Source of the DNA: Lingula anatina
Lineage: Eukaryota; Brachiopoda; Lingulata; Lingulida; Lingulidae
NCBI RefSeq assembly: GCF_001039355.2
Contig: NW_019775525.1
Coordinates: 574,014 to 619,234, forward strand
Direction of reading: 5' to 3'
Length of the DNA stretch: 45,221 nt
Within the stretch, counting starts at the first letter, position 1. Every line of letters starts with the position of its first letter. The position numbers were made by a program, and so were the translations under genes. Under the pieces are notes generated by a model that saw only the letters and a list, made by a program, of their open reading frames with translations, searched no databases and was not told the DNA's origin. This document shows positions 11,401-20,571 of the stretch, one piece after another.

Positions 11401-12206
11401 CACCACCAAAAATTAATCATCTCTTCCTTGGCCCACTTCTGACAGTTCCTGAAGATTTCATCAAAATAGGTCCATAACTTTTTGAGTTATGTTGATGACA
11501 GACGACAAATAAACAGACAAACAGGGGTGAAAACATAACATCCTTGGCAGAGGTAATTATTTTTATTTTCAAGGAGTACAAGTACAGGAAATTTCAGAAA
11601 TGGAAGTACAGAAAATTTAATTAAAAATAATCTGATCAAAGTATATATCCAATTAAAGGTGGAGTAAACAGATGATCTCCCTCTTAGGTAACCCTTTGAT
11701 GAATTAACTGTTACGTTTAATTGCTTCATTACCCCCGTGATCAGTACGGAGAATTAGAGTATAAATATGGATAAAATTGAATGAAAAGTGTGTGGTGAAT
11801 AAATGATTGAAGACTCCAGAACCTCGTCGTGGCGGAAGACGTCGTTATAATACATTTTTCAAGGACTTAAACAGATTTTAAAAATTGTATATAAGTAAAC
11901 AAACGGGCCATAGAGATGTGAAATTCTAGTGCTGTAGCGGGCAGAATTTCCACAGATTCATGGCACTGAAAAATTGCAAAATATGTTTCAACATTTTATG
12001 CATTCTCTAAAAATTATTCCGATTGTTTATCACCCCAGGTTCACAAGTTTGTCAACGTCAACCAGTGCAAGCCATGCTGCGACATGAACCACCAGCTGTA
12101 CTACCCTCCAGTGCCAGCAATGAAATTTCCCGGCGGTCACGTCAAATGCAGCGACGCCCTTGCCACACTGCCAAAATCTTCCTATCCAAAATGCCGTGGA
12201 CAGTAA
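7750..12206 (+). CDS. BRICHOS-domain secreted proprotein, tandem copy B (291 aa)
   Basis: Coding exons 7750-7857, 8123-8263, 8755-8871, 9441-9603, 10017-10195 and 12039-12206 have the same lengths and phases as copy A. Signal peptide (MKTMIGLAIFVVSAFA), BRICHOS core with the same Asp-Cys-Cys spacing, and furin-type RKKR/E are all present. Exons 3-5 are close to copy A (KLLVMIFPKQKACYVAPL). The last exon differs (QLYYPPVPAMKFPGGHVKC, then DALATLPKSSYPKC) but keeps all five of its cysteines. Intron 6 appears inflated: two single-N joins (10276 and 11007) are each followed by a repeat of the preceding sequence, and the first repeat includes 70 bases of exon 6, so automated annotation may call a spurious extra exon. 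The 5' non-coding exon is at about 7325-7393. An AATAAA follows the stop near 12222. Confidence 0.87.
8278..8322. repeat. TTTA microsatellite after the exon 3 donor of copy B
   Basis: About nine TTTA units starting roughly 17 bases after the donor at 8264. Confidence 0.65.
8437..8468. repeat. (TA)n microsatellite, copy B intron 3
   Basis: About 15 uninterrupted TA units. Confidence 0.8.
9717..9799. mobile_element. ACGTT-type palindromic MITE in intron 5 of copy B
   Basis: CCAACAAACACAAAACGTTA to ACGTTCAGTATTTGCTGGG. Inverted ends and several AACGTTA/TAACGTT words; same general family as the elements at 16457 and 22930. Confidence 0.55.
10126..10425. repeat. 150 bp direct duplication joined by a single N (10276)
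   Basis: 10126-10275 (end of copy B exon 6 plus start of intron 6) is repeated at 10277-10425, identical except for one T in a homopolymer. Most likely an unmerged contig overlap rather than biology. Confidence 0.8.
10492..11565. repeat. About 520-550 bp direct duplication around a single N (11007)
   Basis: 10492-11006 repeats at 11008-11565 with two insertions of about 20 bases and small changes. Within each copy are two diverged units of a dispersed repeat (TTCCTTGGCC, CTTCTGACAG, AAAATTTCATCAAAATCGG, TCCATAACTT) ending in CTCCTTGGCAGAGGTAATTA. An assembly join of two haplotypes is the likeliest cause. Confidence 0.7.
11738..11856 (+). other. LTR-like promoter/poly(A) block, copy 2 (intron 6 of copy B)
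   Basis: GTGATCAGTACGGAG, GAGTATAAATA, GTGAATAAATG and an end near ATAATACA mirror 6780-6884. A solo-LTR origin is possible, but the 5' ends could not be matched. Confidence 0.35.
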
Positions 12207-12475
12207 ATTTGGAACCAAAAAAATAAAAGACTCAGACGTATTTTTCTTCAAATATCCTCTTCGATGAATCTTAATTGTTTAGGAAAGAAACACTACCGTA
12301 GTTATCTGGACATTACTTTCAAAATGAGCCAATGATTGTGATAATACTATATTGCACAGTACTATATAGCGATCTACTATATTGCACAATAATGTCGTTA
12401 TTCCTGATTTTGACCTGTTCTTTTCAAATAATAAAACGTTTAGTTTTGCAGACAGTGTCTTCTTCATTTTGGTAA
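12207..12475 (+). promoter_or_regulatory. 3' UTR/poly(A) region and conserved 3' flank of copy B
   Basis: Proximal AATAAA lies about 15 bases after the stop and a distal AATAAA at 12430-12435, within the same conserved block as in copies A and C (ATTCCTGATTTTGACC upstream of the distal signal). Confidence 0.5.
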
Positions 12476-13144
12476 TTCGCGTTGGACCGCTACTGGTATA
12501 TAACAAAAAAATCAATTTTCCTACACATTTCGGTAATTTGACTGCGCTGTCATCAATATATACCCTATCCAAAATTGATCACATATTTCAATCTACAAAC
12601 CCGCTCTTAAGTTCTTAGTTTGTTATACGTATCCTCATGAACGAAAGGCACCATTCCCATATATGCTTGTAGATCAAAATTGTGTAATCGCTTTTGGAAA
12701 TGGGAAAGGGATAAAATCCAAAATTTCATGACTCGATATAAAAAACTAATTTTCTTTTTTTCATTTTGTAACCGACTAAACTACAACGGGAACACCAATT
12801 ACCTACATATATGTTACCCATGGGCCTTTGCACAGACTAAGGTTTTGTAAAATAATAGAAAATTAACAAGATGCTGAACTTTTGGCTTCCTTGCTCACAG
12901 GATTGTCACAAACATAAAGGGCCATTTTTTCCCCATTTTCAGCTAAAGTGTCGTATTTTCCGACAACTTTCAACCATCCCACTCCTTTTATTTGATCAAT
13001 AACGGAAACTTGCGGCTACAGAACGTTTTTAATCAAATGGGAGTTGACAACATGTCTTGCCAACCACATTTTATCGTGTTTCTGCACCTTGGAGTTGAAA
13101 CCCGGACTCACTCGTAATTGGTTGAAAAATTCTTCCCTATTAAA
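12476..13144. other. B-C intergenic DNA
   Basis: No gene. From about 12540 it is alignable to the C-D intergenic DNA. Promoter-proximal words (CACCTTGGAGTTGAAACCCGG, TCACTCGTAATTGG) are shared with the region before copy D. Confidence 0.45.
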
Positions 13145-13237
13145 AATATTTAAACCTTCTGCGTTCGATCCACGTCAATACTAACTGAAATTCCCAACTG
13201 CAAGTGTGAAACTAAGAAGACTTAACGAAGTGCCAAG
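13145..13237 (+). promoter_or_regulatory. Promoter and non-coding exon 1 of BRICHOS copy C
   Basis: AATATTTAAACC TATA-like box, then an untranslated exon ending TGCCAAG/GTAGGA. Near-identical sequence precedes copy D, and a related one precedes copy B. The upstream block TAATTGGTTGAAAAATTC (inverted CCAAT-like ATTGG) is conserved at the same distance from the TATA-like box in C and D. Confidence 0.6.
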
Positions 13238-13290
13238 GTAGGAAACTTTTTTGTAGTGGCTGTACACAATTTTTAAAGGAGCGTTTAGAC

Positions 13291-13535
13291 TGGGTTCACA
13301 TGCCTAGATCGATCCATCTGGATCGGTCTAACCCCCCTGGGGAGTCTCACTAAATTGCTATCAACTAATAGGCTTACATGTCTGTCACGCCTAGCGAATC
13401 AGCTAGTGAATAAAGATAATTACCCCCTAACAGCTTTACTAGGCGTGACAGACATTTAAGCCGGATAAGTTGACAGCAATTTAGTGAGTCTCCCCGTGGA
13501 GATAGATCGATCCAAATATATGTGTGAATGGACCC
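13291..13535. mobile_element. GATCGATCC-type palindromic MITE upstream of copy C
   Basis: Inverted ends TGGGTTCACATGCCTAGATC and GTGTGAATGGACCC, internal AGATCGATCCA / TAGATCGATCCA and CTCACTAAATTGCTATC / GACAGCAATTTAGTGAG arms. A relative lies at 31912-32124. Absent at the matching place before copy D, so it inserted after the duplication. Confidence 0.55.
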
Positions 13536-13779
13536 TTTAATTTAACACTAAATATTCCGACATATTCATGTTTTATATTTGGACATTAGTAATGGCATTT
13601 CAAGGCACCAGTACTCCAATCATCGAAGTAATATACAATTCTTTCTAAGAATTTCATTATTTAATTTTTTTTTCTTTTAATGTTTGATGACCGTGCGCTT
13701 GTATATGTAGTGAACAGGGTAAGTGCCTCTCGTAGCTAGATGATGAAACCAGATGACGTCATGGGCCGTCATCTCTTTT

Positions 13780-14480
13780 TCGAGGTACTGAATCAACCAA
13801 TTTTGGCAGCTTCTTGATAAAGCGTTTGCTGATTTAAACCCACCTCTCTTCAAAAGCCTTACTCAGCTTATCAAGTGTAGTCAGCTGGACCTTTCTCCTT
13901 TTCACAGCACGGACTAGAGCATCCAAGCAGTGCCCTATGGGATTCAAATCAAGAGAATAAGCCGGAGAACTTTAAGCAATTTGTTGTGTTCTGCGAGCAC
14001 GATCAGCTGGAGCATTGTCATGTTGCAACAAAACCTTACGACCAAAATTGGTTGCGGAATATGACAACATGTGACACCAGAACTTGCATGTATACGTCTG
14101 CAGCTACGATTTCTCTGGGGAACATCCATTGGTTCCACCTCCATAAGCAATGACCACCCAAAGTTTGGCAGAACCACTACCATGGACAACGGTACTGACC
14201 TCATGGTCTAAAGTCCCTTAATTCAATCTTTTCCGATCTTGAGATAAAACATGGAGTTCTTCGGGCTTAAGGATCAGGCATTAGGCCTACCACCCTTCAA
14301 GAGTGCTTCTTGCAAACAAAATTTATTTGCAACGGCAAACACCATGGACTGCGTCACAAGAGTCCAAGTGATAATTCAAACCTGTTATACAGAGAGCAGA
14401 ACTCTAAGCAACTGACTTGCATATTTGAAGAATTTGTTTTCGACTGATGTAACTTGAAAATTGTTTAATGGTCCATGCTT
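13780..14480 (-). pseudogene. Tc1/mariner-type transposase remnant upstream of copy C
   Basis: On the minus strand the stretch around 13970-14035 reads QHDNAPADRARRTQQIA, the region around the second catalytic Asp of Tc1/mariner transposases, and then meets a stop. Upstream codons are frameshifted and interrupted. A paralogous remnant lies in the matching position upstream of copy D, so it was present before the C/D duplication. Element ends were not resolved. Confidence 0.55.
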
Positions 14481-14484
14481 TAGC

Positions 14485-14655
14485 CGGTGTGACAGGAATG
14501 GTAGTCCCCTAGGAACCGTAGTCCGCCCCCATTACATTGTGCAGGTGACATTTATCCCATGTTCTGATCCCAATACTCTGACAAATACTAATTTATTCTA
14601 ATCATATGGGACATAAGGGACTTCCATTTCTAGGATTTCCATTCCTGTCACACCC
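14485..14655. mobile_element. GTGTGACAGG palindromic MITE upstream of copy C
   Basis: Inverted ends GGTGTGACAGGAATGG / CCATTCCTGTCACACC about 170 bases apart. Orthologous insertion before copy D and a third, reverse-oriented family member at 28319-28698. Confidence 0.6.
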
Positions 14656-14783
14656 GCTAGATAAACGGTTTTGTGACAATTTTCACAGAGAACTTTGAAA
14701 TAATGAATATATCCATATTTTTTTAATATTCCATCATTTGTATCAAGAATGTATTATATAGACAATGTTTCCCTTATTTCCAG

Positions 14784-17700
14784 ATGAAGACTTTGATCGT
14801 CCTTGCTCTTTGCGTCGTCGCGGTGTTTGCTGTGCCACCACTGCACGCCCAGGGTAAACCCATGAAGGTGAAGCAAGTCCCCGGAAAGCATGTGAGTAAT
14901 CACCATCGAGACGTTCCTGCCCTCCTTCGGGCGTCAGCTATACTACGCTAAGCTCATGATTACGCGCTTGCAAATGGAAAATTCAGCTGCGTAAATAACC
15001 TTATTACAGATCTATACAGATATGACATAAATGTAAACAAAATATCACGCGAGATTTAGATGTTACATCGCGACAGGCATACAGGCAGTTTTATGAACAT
15101 TGCCAAAGAAATCGGTTCCGTTGGTCTTAAGCAGGCACACTTAAGCTCTACCCTCAATACCTTTCCTCTTTCTGCAAATGCTTCAGGAACATGTATAATG
15201 AAATAAATACCTTTTCTGTCAGCATTTCATTCTTCACACCCATGAGGAAGGCGTCTTGGTCCAGAAAAAGGCCAAGGTTGACCAGGGCAGGAAACTGGTC
15301 AGTTACTACGTTCCTCAACAGAACCATGTGAACGAGTCCGAATTCATCCATGACTACAAGAACGTAAGTTGAATTTATTTTATTTTGAGTTCTCCTGAAC
15401 CCAAAGTGATAACAATGACAACAGTGTAAGTTATAAATGAATAAGTACTCACATTTTTACTTTTGTTGTTTCTAAAATATACTCTAAGAGAATACTATAT
15501 TTTATTTATTGTTAGATTATGACGATTGGAGTCATAATTTAAGAGTCACTATTTGAAGAAAGTTTGAAGTTTGAAGTATTGCCGTAAAACAAGACTCCAA
15601 TTGTCATAATCTAACAAGAGCCATGCTAAGGTAAATTCGAAGAACATATCATTGTCAATTCAAGAGATAACAAAGTGATGAAATTCTTTTGCTGACAAAC
15701 TTGCCTATTTTAACTCTTTTCAGAACCTTTTCAGAACCTGACTGTGATGATCTTCCCCAAGCAGAAGGTTTGCTATGTGACTCCTCTTGACAAAACCGAG
15801 GTCCAGGACCCAGACACCACCATCACCGCCCTCAAGGAAGCCGAGAAAGACGTAGGTTTATTATTTTTTATTTTTTGATTTTCGTTACTCGTGAAAAAAA
15901 TCGCAAGTAATTGGTATGCATGTTTGTGGTCACTTCGTTGTGTCACGTTAGAGGCCACATCCAGTGATAACCGTGTTACAATATTTCGTACATTTGAAAT
16001 ACTTCTAGGATGAAACCTTTTGATTTTCATTAATATCGTATGAACAGTTTATATGTAAAAGTTCCTAATGTTCTGAATATCATAATTCCTGATTTATGTC
16101 ATGGTGATACCCTAATAAAAGCAAACCTTGTCACTTTATTAAACAAGGGCAAAAACTTATAAAAGTCCTTCTTTCAGAAAATTAATAATTTAAGGTTCCA
16201 GGATTTTGCTAATGGAGGGAAGGCAAAGGTTAACATATTAGATTCGGCAAATGTGACGTGCTAGACGAAAATAACCTTTTTACAACATATAATACACAGG
16301 GGTTGCACAGTAGCTTGCTTCTGTCTATTTCGCTTGTTAAACTGTACTTGGGAAATAGAAGGTGGTTCTCAGATTTCAAAATGACGCACTGTACCCCAAC
16401 CAGCATTCCTTTTGTACATGTGGAGGATGCATTGTTATAAATAACATGAACATCTGCCCAGCATACACAGATCGTTATAAGAACGTTATCAAAACGTTAC
16501 CACAACGTTACGGTAACGTTTTAATAACGTTCTGTGTTTGCTTGGCGTGTAATCTCAACTTAAAATTTACAAATGCCGCATATTATTGCCTCTCTTTGTG
16601 GAGTCACTATATGTAGATTTGAAAAACCAAAAAATTAAAATGCTAATTAAGGAAATATTCCCGTGGTGAAAATAACCCGGCATTCTAAGCGTTTAGAAAT
16701 CAGGACTTTCAATATTCCGTTTCTGTCCTCTTCAGGGAGATATGCCAGTTGCCGGCATTCAGACCAGCGACTACCGTATTGAGGGAGCCCCACAGAAACC
16801 AGAGAGCCTCTTGCCAGATGATCTCATCCCCAAGTGCAGGAACTTTGCCACCTTCAGAGCTAAGAAAATGACGGAGAGCTTCAGTGTTGACAAAAAAGGT
16901 AGGACATATCACCGGTGAAATCAGCAAAATAATTTTTTGTGGGAAACAAACAGTTTATATTTATATATTTATTTTGATATCCAAAAGGAGTTTTAATACC
17001 GATGACACTGCACAGAGAAAATTACGTATGGAAAACACATTAGATCGGCCCCGCGGGCTGCTTGTTTCCTGTAGGAAATCCCCGCCATTTAAAAAAACTT
17101 TTTTTATTTAGTATTTATGTACCGTTATTTTGTCGGCAGCTGTAAGGTGAGTATTGCTGAAAGTGTATCCTGCATCAAATCATACACATGTATTCATGGT
17201 CTGTGGTTTTATTTTCTGTCAGTTCAATTTGCAGACGGCAGCCGTAAGAAGAGAGAAATCCCCGCTTTCCCTGTCATCGAAGGTGATTCCTGCAACATGT
17301 GCATGAAGCCAGAGTGTATTGTCCAGACCCGCCATTGCCAGTTCACCGTCATTTGCCAGTATGTCACCAACAAATTTGGCGAGATCGTGGAAGACTGCAG
17401 CAAAAACAAGAAGGTAGGATAAAATGACGTTTTTTCTTTATGTAAAGAATTTAAAGGCACATGTTCAGTCTTTAGGGCACTTGCATTGCAGAAATGTTAT
17501 ATTTTTTTCTGGAAATTGCAACATTTGTCCCTTAATCATTAAAGTATCTAAAAAAACTTCTCAAAGAAACACGATTTTGAAGTTCCAAGTATCTAGTGGT
17601 TTGAGTCACTCTTTGAGATAGATACTGGTGAATTTCATTCGTTGCGAAAAAACGGAAACTGTTTTAAATGGAGGGCGCTGTCCAAAATTATTATTAAAAT

Positions 17701-18014
17701 AAACACAAACGGAGCACCTAGAGGTGTTAATTTTAAACGCTTTAGAGTACAGAATATCCACAGTCTCATGGCACTGATAAGTTCCAAGATAAGTTTCAAC
17801 ATTTTATGCATTCTATAGAAACTATTCCCATTGTTTATCTTACCAGGTTCACAAGTTCTACAACGTCAACCAGTGTAAGCCATGCTGCGACATGAACCAC
17901 CAGGTGTATTTTCCGCCAATGCCAGAGATCGGATATCCCGGCGGAAACATCGTCTGCAGCAAAATGATGGCAAACAAGGCCAAATCTTCCTATCCAAACT
18001 GCCGTGGACAGTAA
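14784..18014 (+). CDS. BRICHOS-domain secreted proprotein, tandem copy C (291 aa)
   Basis: Coding exons 14784-14891, 15223-15363, 15735-15851, 16736-16898, 17235-17413 and 17847-18014 form an intact 291-residue frame. Signal peptide, BRICHOS (Asp-Tyr in place of Asp-Phe at 80-81; both cysteines kept), RKKR/E site and an 11-cysteine tail are present. Exons 3-4 resemble copy D (HFILHTHEEG, NLTVMIFPKQK), whereas exon 2 and the last exon resemble copy A; the 55 residues of the last exon are identical to A. Exon 4 has two acceptors 11 bases apart (after 15723 and after 15734). Only the second keeps the frame. A poly-C/poly-A stretch lies at 18021-18050 just after the stop. The copy has its own non-coding exon and TATA-like box at 13145-13237. 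Confidence 0.87.
15509..15618. repeat. Inverted repeat in intron 3 of copy C (flipped in copy D)
   Basis: Arms TTGTTAGATTATGACGATTG and CAATTGTCATAATCTAACAA flank about 60 bases. In copy D (22050-22137) the spacer reads as the reverse complement of that in C. Confidence 0.65.
16457..16547. mobile_element. ACGTT-type palindromic MITE in intron 4 of copy C
   Basis: CCCAGCATACACAGATCGTTATAAGAACGTTATC to AATAACGTTCTGTGTTTGCTTGG. Fully palindromic. The same element sits at the same place in copy D (22930-23020), so the insertion predates the C/D duplication. Confidence 0.6.
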
Positions 18015-18290
18015 ATTTGGACCCCCCCCCCCCCAAAAAAAAAAAAAAAATGATAAAAGACTGAGACGTACTTTTCTTCAAATATTGTTCGATTAATCTT
18101 AATTGTTTAGGAAAGAAACACTACGGTAGTTATCTGGACATTACTTTCAAAATAAGCCAATGAATGTGATAATACATCGTTAGCGGTCTACTGAATTGCA
18201 CAATAATGTCATCATTCCTGATTTTGACCATTTCTTTTCAAACAATAAAACGTGTATAGGTTTTGCAGACAGTGTCTTCTTCATTTTATT
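18015..18290 (+). promoter_or_regulatory. 3' flank of copy C
   Basis: The proximal signal is disturbed by a C11/A16 homopolymer. The distal AATAAA at 18244-18249 and its surrounding block match the other copies. Confidence 0.45.
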
Positions 18291-19179
18291 AATTCACGTT
18301 GGACCGCCAAAAAAATCAAAAATCAAACTGATGACTTTTCAACCTATAAACCCGCTCAAAAGTTTTTAGTTTGTTATACGTATCTACATGAACGAAAGGC
18401 ACCAATCCTATATATACTTGTAACTCGAAATTGTGTAATCGTTCTTAGAAAGGGGGACGCAAAAAAATCCAAAATTTCATGACTTTCAAACTAATTTTCT
18501 TTTTTCAATTTGTAACCAACTAGACTACAAGAAACCCGGTGGTCAAAGAACACCAATTACCTACATACATGTATCCCACAGGACATTGATTAAAGGGATA
18601 ACAATTGTTCGTTTTGGCCAAATAAATGAATTTTCCTGGAGTAAACAACAATTTTCCCATACTTACCAATGGTTAATGAATCCATTTTTACATTCAAAGT
18701 TAGTCCCTGGTTTGTTTCTAAAAAGGTTTTTTTTTTTTTTTTTTTTTTGTTATAATCTCTTAAGAGATTATAACAGAGTATGGCCATCTATGGAGGTCAC
18801 GTGGTCTAAAGACAAGCTCAAATATCACAATAATAGCTATAACAGAATATATTATATTTCTATGAGTTGTTCACAATGTTTTTTATTGTGCAATATAGAT
18901 CTCATACGAAGAGTTACCCTGTATTATCTCTTTAAGGTTTTGTAATAGAAAAACAACAAGATGATGAACTCTAGCCTTAGCCCAAGTGTCGTATTTCCCG
19001 ACCACTTTCAACCATCCCACTCTTTTCATTTGATCAAAACACGGAAACTTGCGGCTACAGAACGTTTTTAATCAAATGAGGGTTGACAACATGTCTTGCC
19101 AACCACATTTTATCATGTTTTCGCACCTTGGAGTTGAATCCCGGACTCACTCGTAATTGGTTGAAAAGTTCTTCTTTAT
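18291..19179. other. C-D intergenic DNA
   Basis: No gene. Homologous to 12476-13144 apart from the TTAA-flanked MITE at 18590-18935. Confidence 0.45.
18590..18935. mobile_element. Second copy of the TTAA-flanked MITE, inverted relative to 169-521
   Basis: Starts TTAA-AGGGATAAC and ends TATCTCT-TTAA. The interior is the reverse complement of the element at 169-521, including the central GTTATAATCTC palindrome. The homologous place upstream of copy C (around 12838-12841) runs straight through as ACTAAGGTTTTG, an approximate empty site, so this insertion is younger than the C/D duplication or was lost from C. Confidence 0.72.
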
Positions 19180-19277
19180 CAAAAATATTAAAACCTTCTG
19201 CATTCAATCCACGTCAATATCAACTTTGATTCCCAACTGCAAGTGTGAACTAAGAAGATTTTTAACGAAGTGCCAAG
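19180..19277 (+). promoter_or_regulatory. Promoter and non-coding exon 1 of BRICHOS copy D
   Basis: AATATTAAAACC TATA-like box followed by an untranslated exon ending TGCCAAG/GTAGGA, matching copy C almost base for base. The TATA-like box has one T-to-A change compared with C, which could weaken it. Exon 2 of copy D starts 1.29 kb downstream. Confidence 0.58.
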
Positions 19278-19599
19278 GTAGGAAACTTTTTTGTCGTCGG
19301 AGCTTTTAGACACTAAATATTCCCACATACTCATGTTCATATTTGGACATTATAATGGGCTGAAGAAAACGAGATAGTTCAACTATACCGATTTTCTACC
19401 CACCTTAACAATTTGGCCATTTCGAAACACCAGTACTCCAGTCATCGAAGTAATATACATTTTTTTTTTTTTTTTTTTTGAAAATTCGCCGCGTAATTCT
19501 TTCTTGGAATAACGTTATTTTATTATTTTCTTTTGATGTTTGATGACTGTGTGCTTGTACATGTAGTGAACAGGCAAGTACCTCTCGTAACTAGATAAC

Positions 19600-20265
19600 G
19601 AAACGATGGGCCGTCATCTCTGAATCAACCAATTTTGGCAGCTTCTTGATAAAGCGTTTGCTGATTTAAACCCACCTCTCTTCACAAGCCTTACTCAGCT
19701 TATCAGGTGTAGTCAGCTGGACCTTTCTCCTCCTCACAGCAGTGCTCTATGGGATTCAAATCAGGAGAATAAGCGGAAGAACTTTAAGCAATTTGTTGTG
19801 TTCTGCGAGCACGATCAGCTGGAGCATTGTCAGGTTGCAACAGAGCCTTACGACCAAAATGGGCTGCAGCATATGACAACATATGACACCAGAGCTTGCA
19901 TGTGTACGTCTGCAGCTATGCTTTCTCTGAAGTACACCCATTGGTTCGACCTCCATAAGCATAAGTTTGACAGAACCAATACCATGGACAACGGTACTGA
20001 CCTCAGGGTCTAAAATCACATACGTCAATCTTCCCCGAACTTGAAATGAAACATGGAGTTCTTCGGGCATAAAGACGAGGCATTTCCGCCCTTCAAGTGT
20101 GCTGAACAAAATTTATTTCCAACGGCAAACACCATGGACTGCGTCACAAGTGTCCAAGTGATAATTCAAACCTGTTATACAGAGAGCAGAACTCTAAGCA
20201 ATTGACTTGCATATTTAAATAATTTTTTTTAGACTGATGTAACTTGAAAATTGTTTATTGGTACA
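19600..20265 (-). pseudogene. Tc1/mariner-type transposase remnant upstream of copy D
   Basis: Minus-strand translation near 19790-19860 gives LLQPDNAPADRARRTQQIA, the same catalytic-region fossil as at 13780-14480 with a His-to-Pro change. Broken by frameshifts and small deletions relative to the C-side remnant. Confidence 0.52.
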
Positions 20266-20274
20266 TGCTACATC

Positions 20275-20441
20275 CGGTGTGACAGGATTGGTTGTTAACT
20301 AGAAACCGTAGGCCGCCCCCATTACTTTGTACAGGTGACATTCGCATGTTCTGATCCCAATACTCCGACTTATACTAATTTATTCTAATCATATGGAACA
20401 TAAGGGACTTCCATTTCTAGGATTTCCATTCCTGTCACACG
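20275..20441. mobile_element. GTGTGACAGG palindromic MITE upstream of copy D
   Basis: GGTGTGACAGGATTGG / CCATTCCTGTCACAC ends. Same position relative to the gene as 14485-14655. Confidence 0.58.
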
Positions 20442-20571
20442 TGCTAGATAAAAGGTTTTGTGATAATTATCACAGTGAACTTTGAAATAATGAATATATC
20501 CATATCTTTTTAAATATTCCATCATTTGTAGCAAGAGTGTATTATACAGACACTCTCTCCCTTATTTTCAG

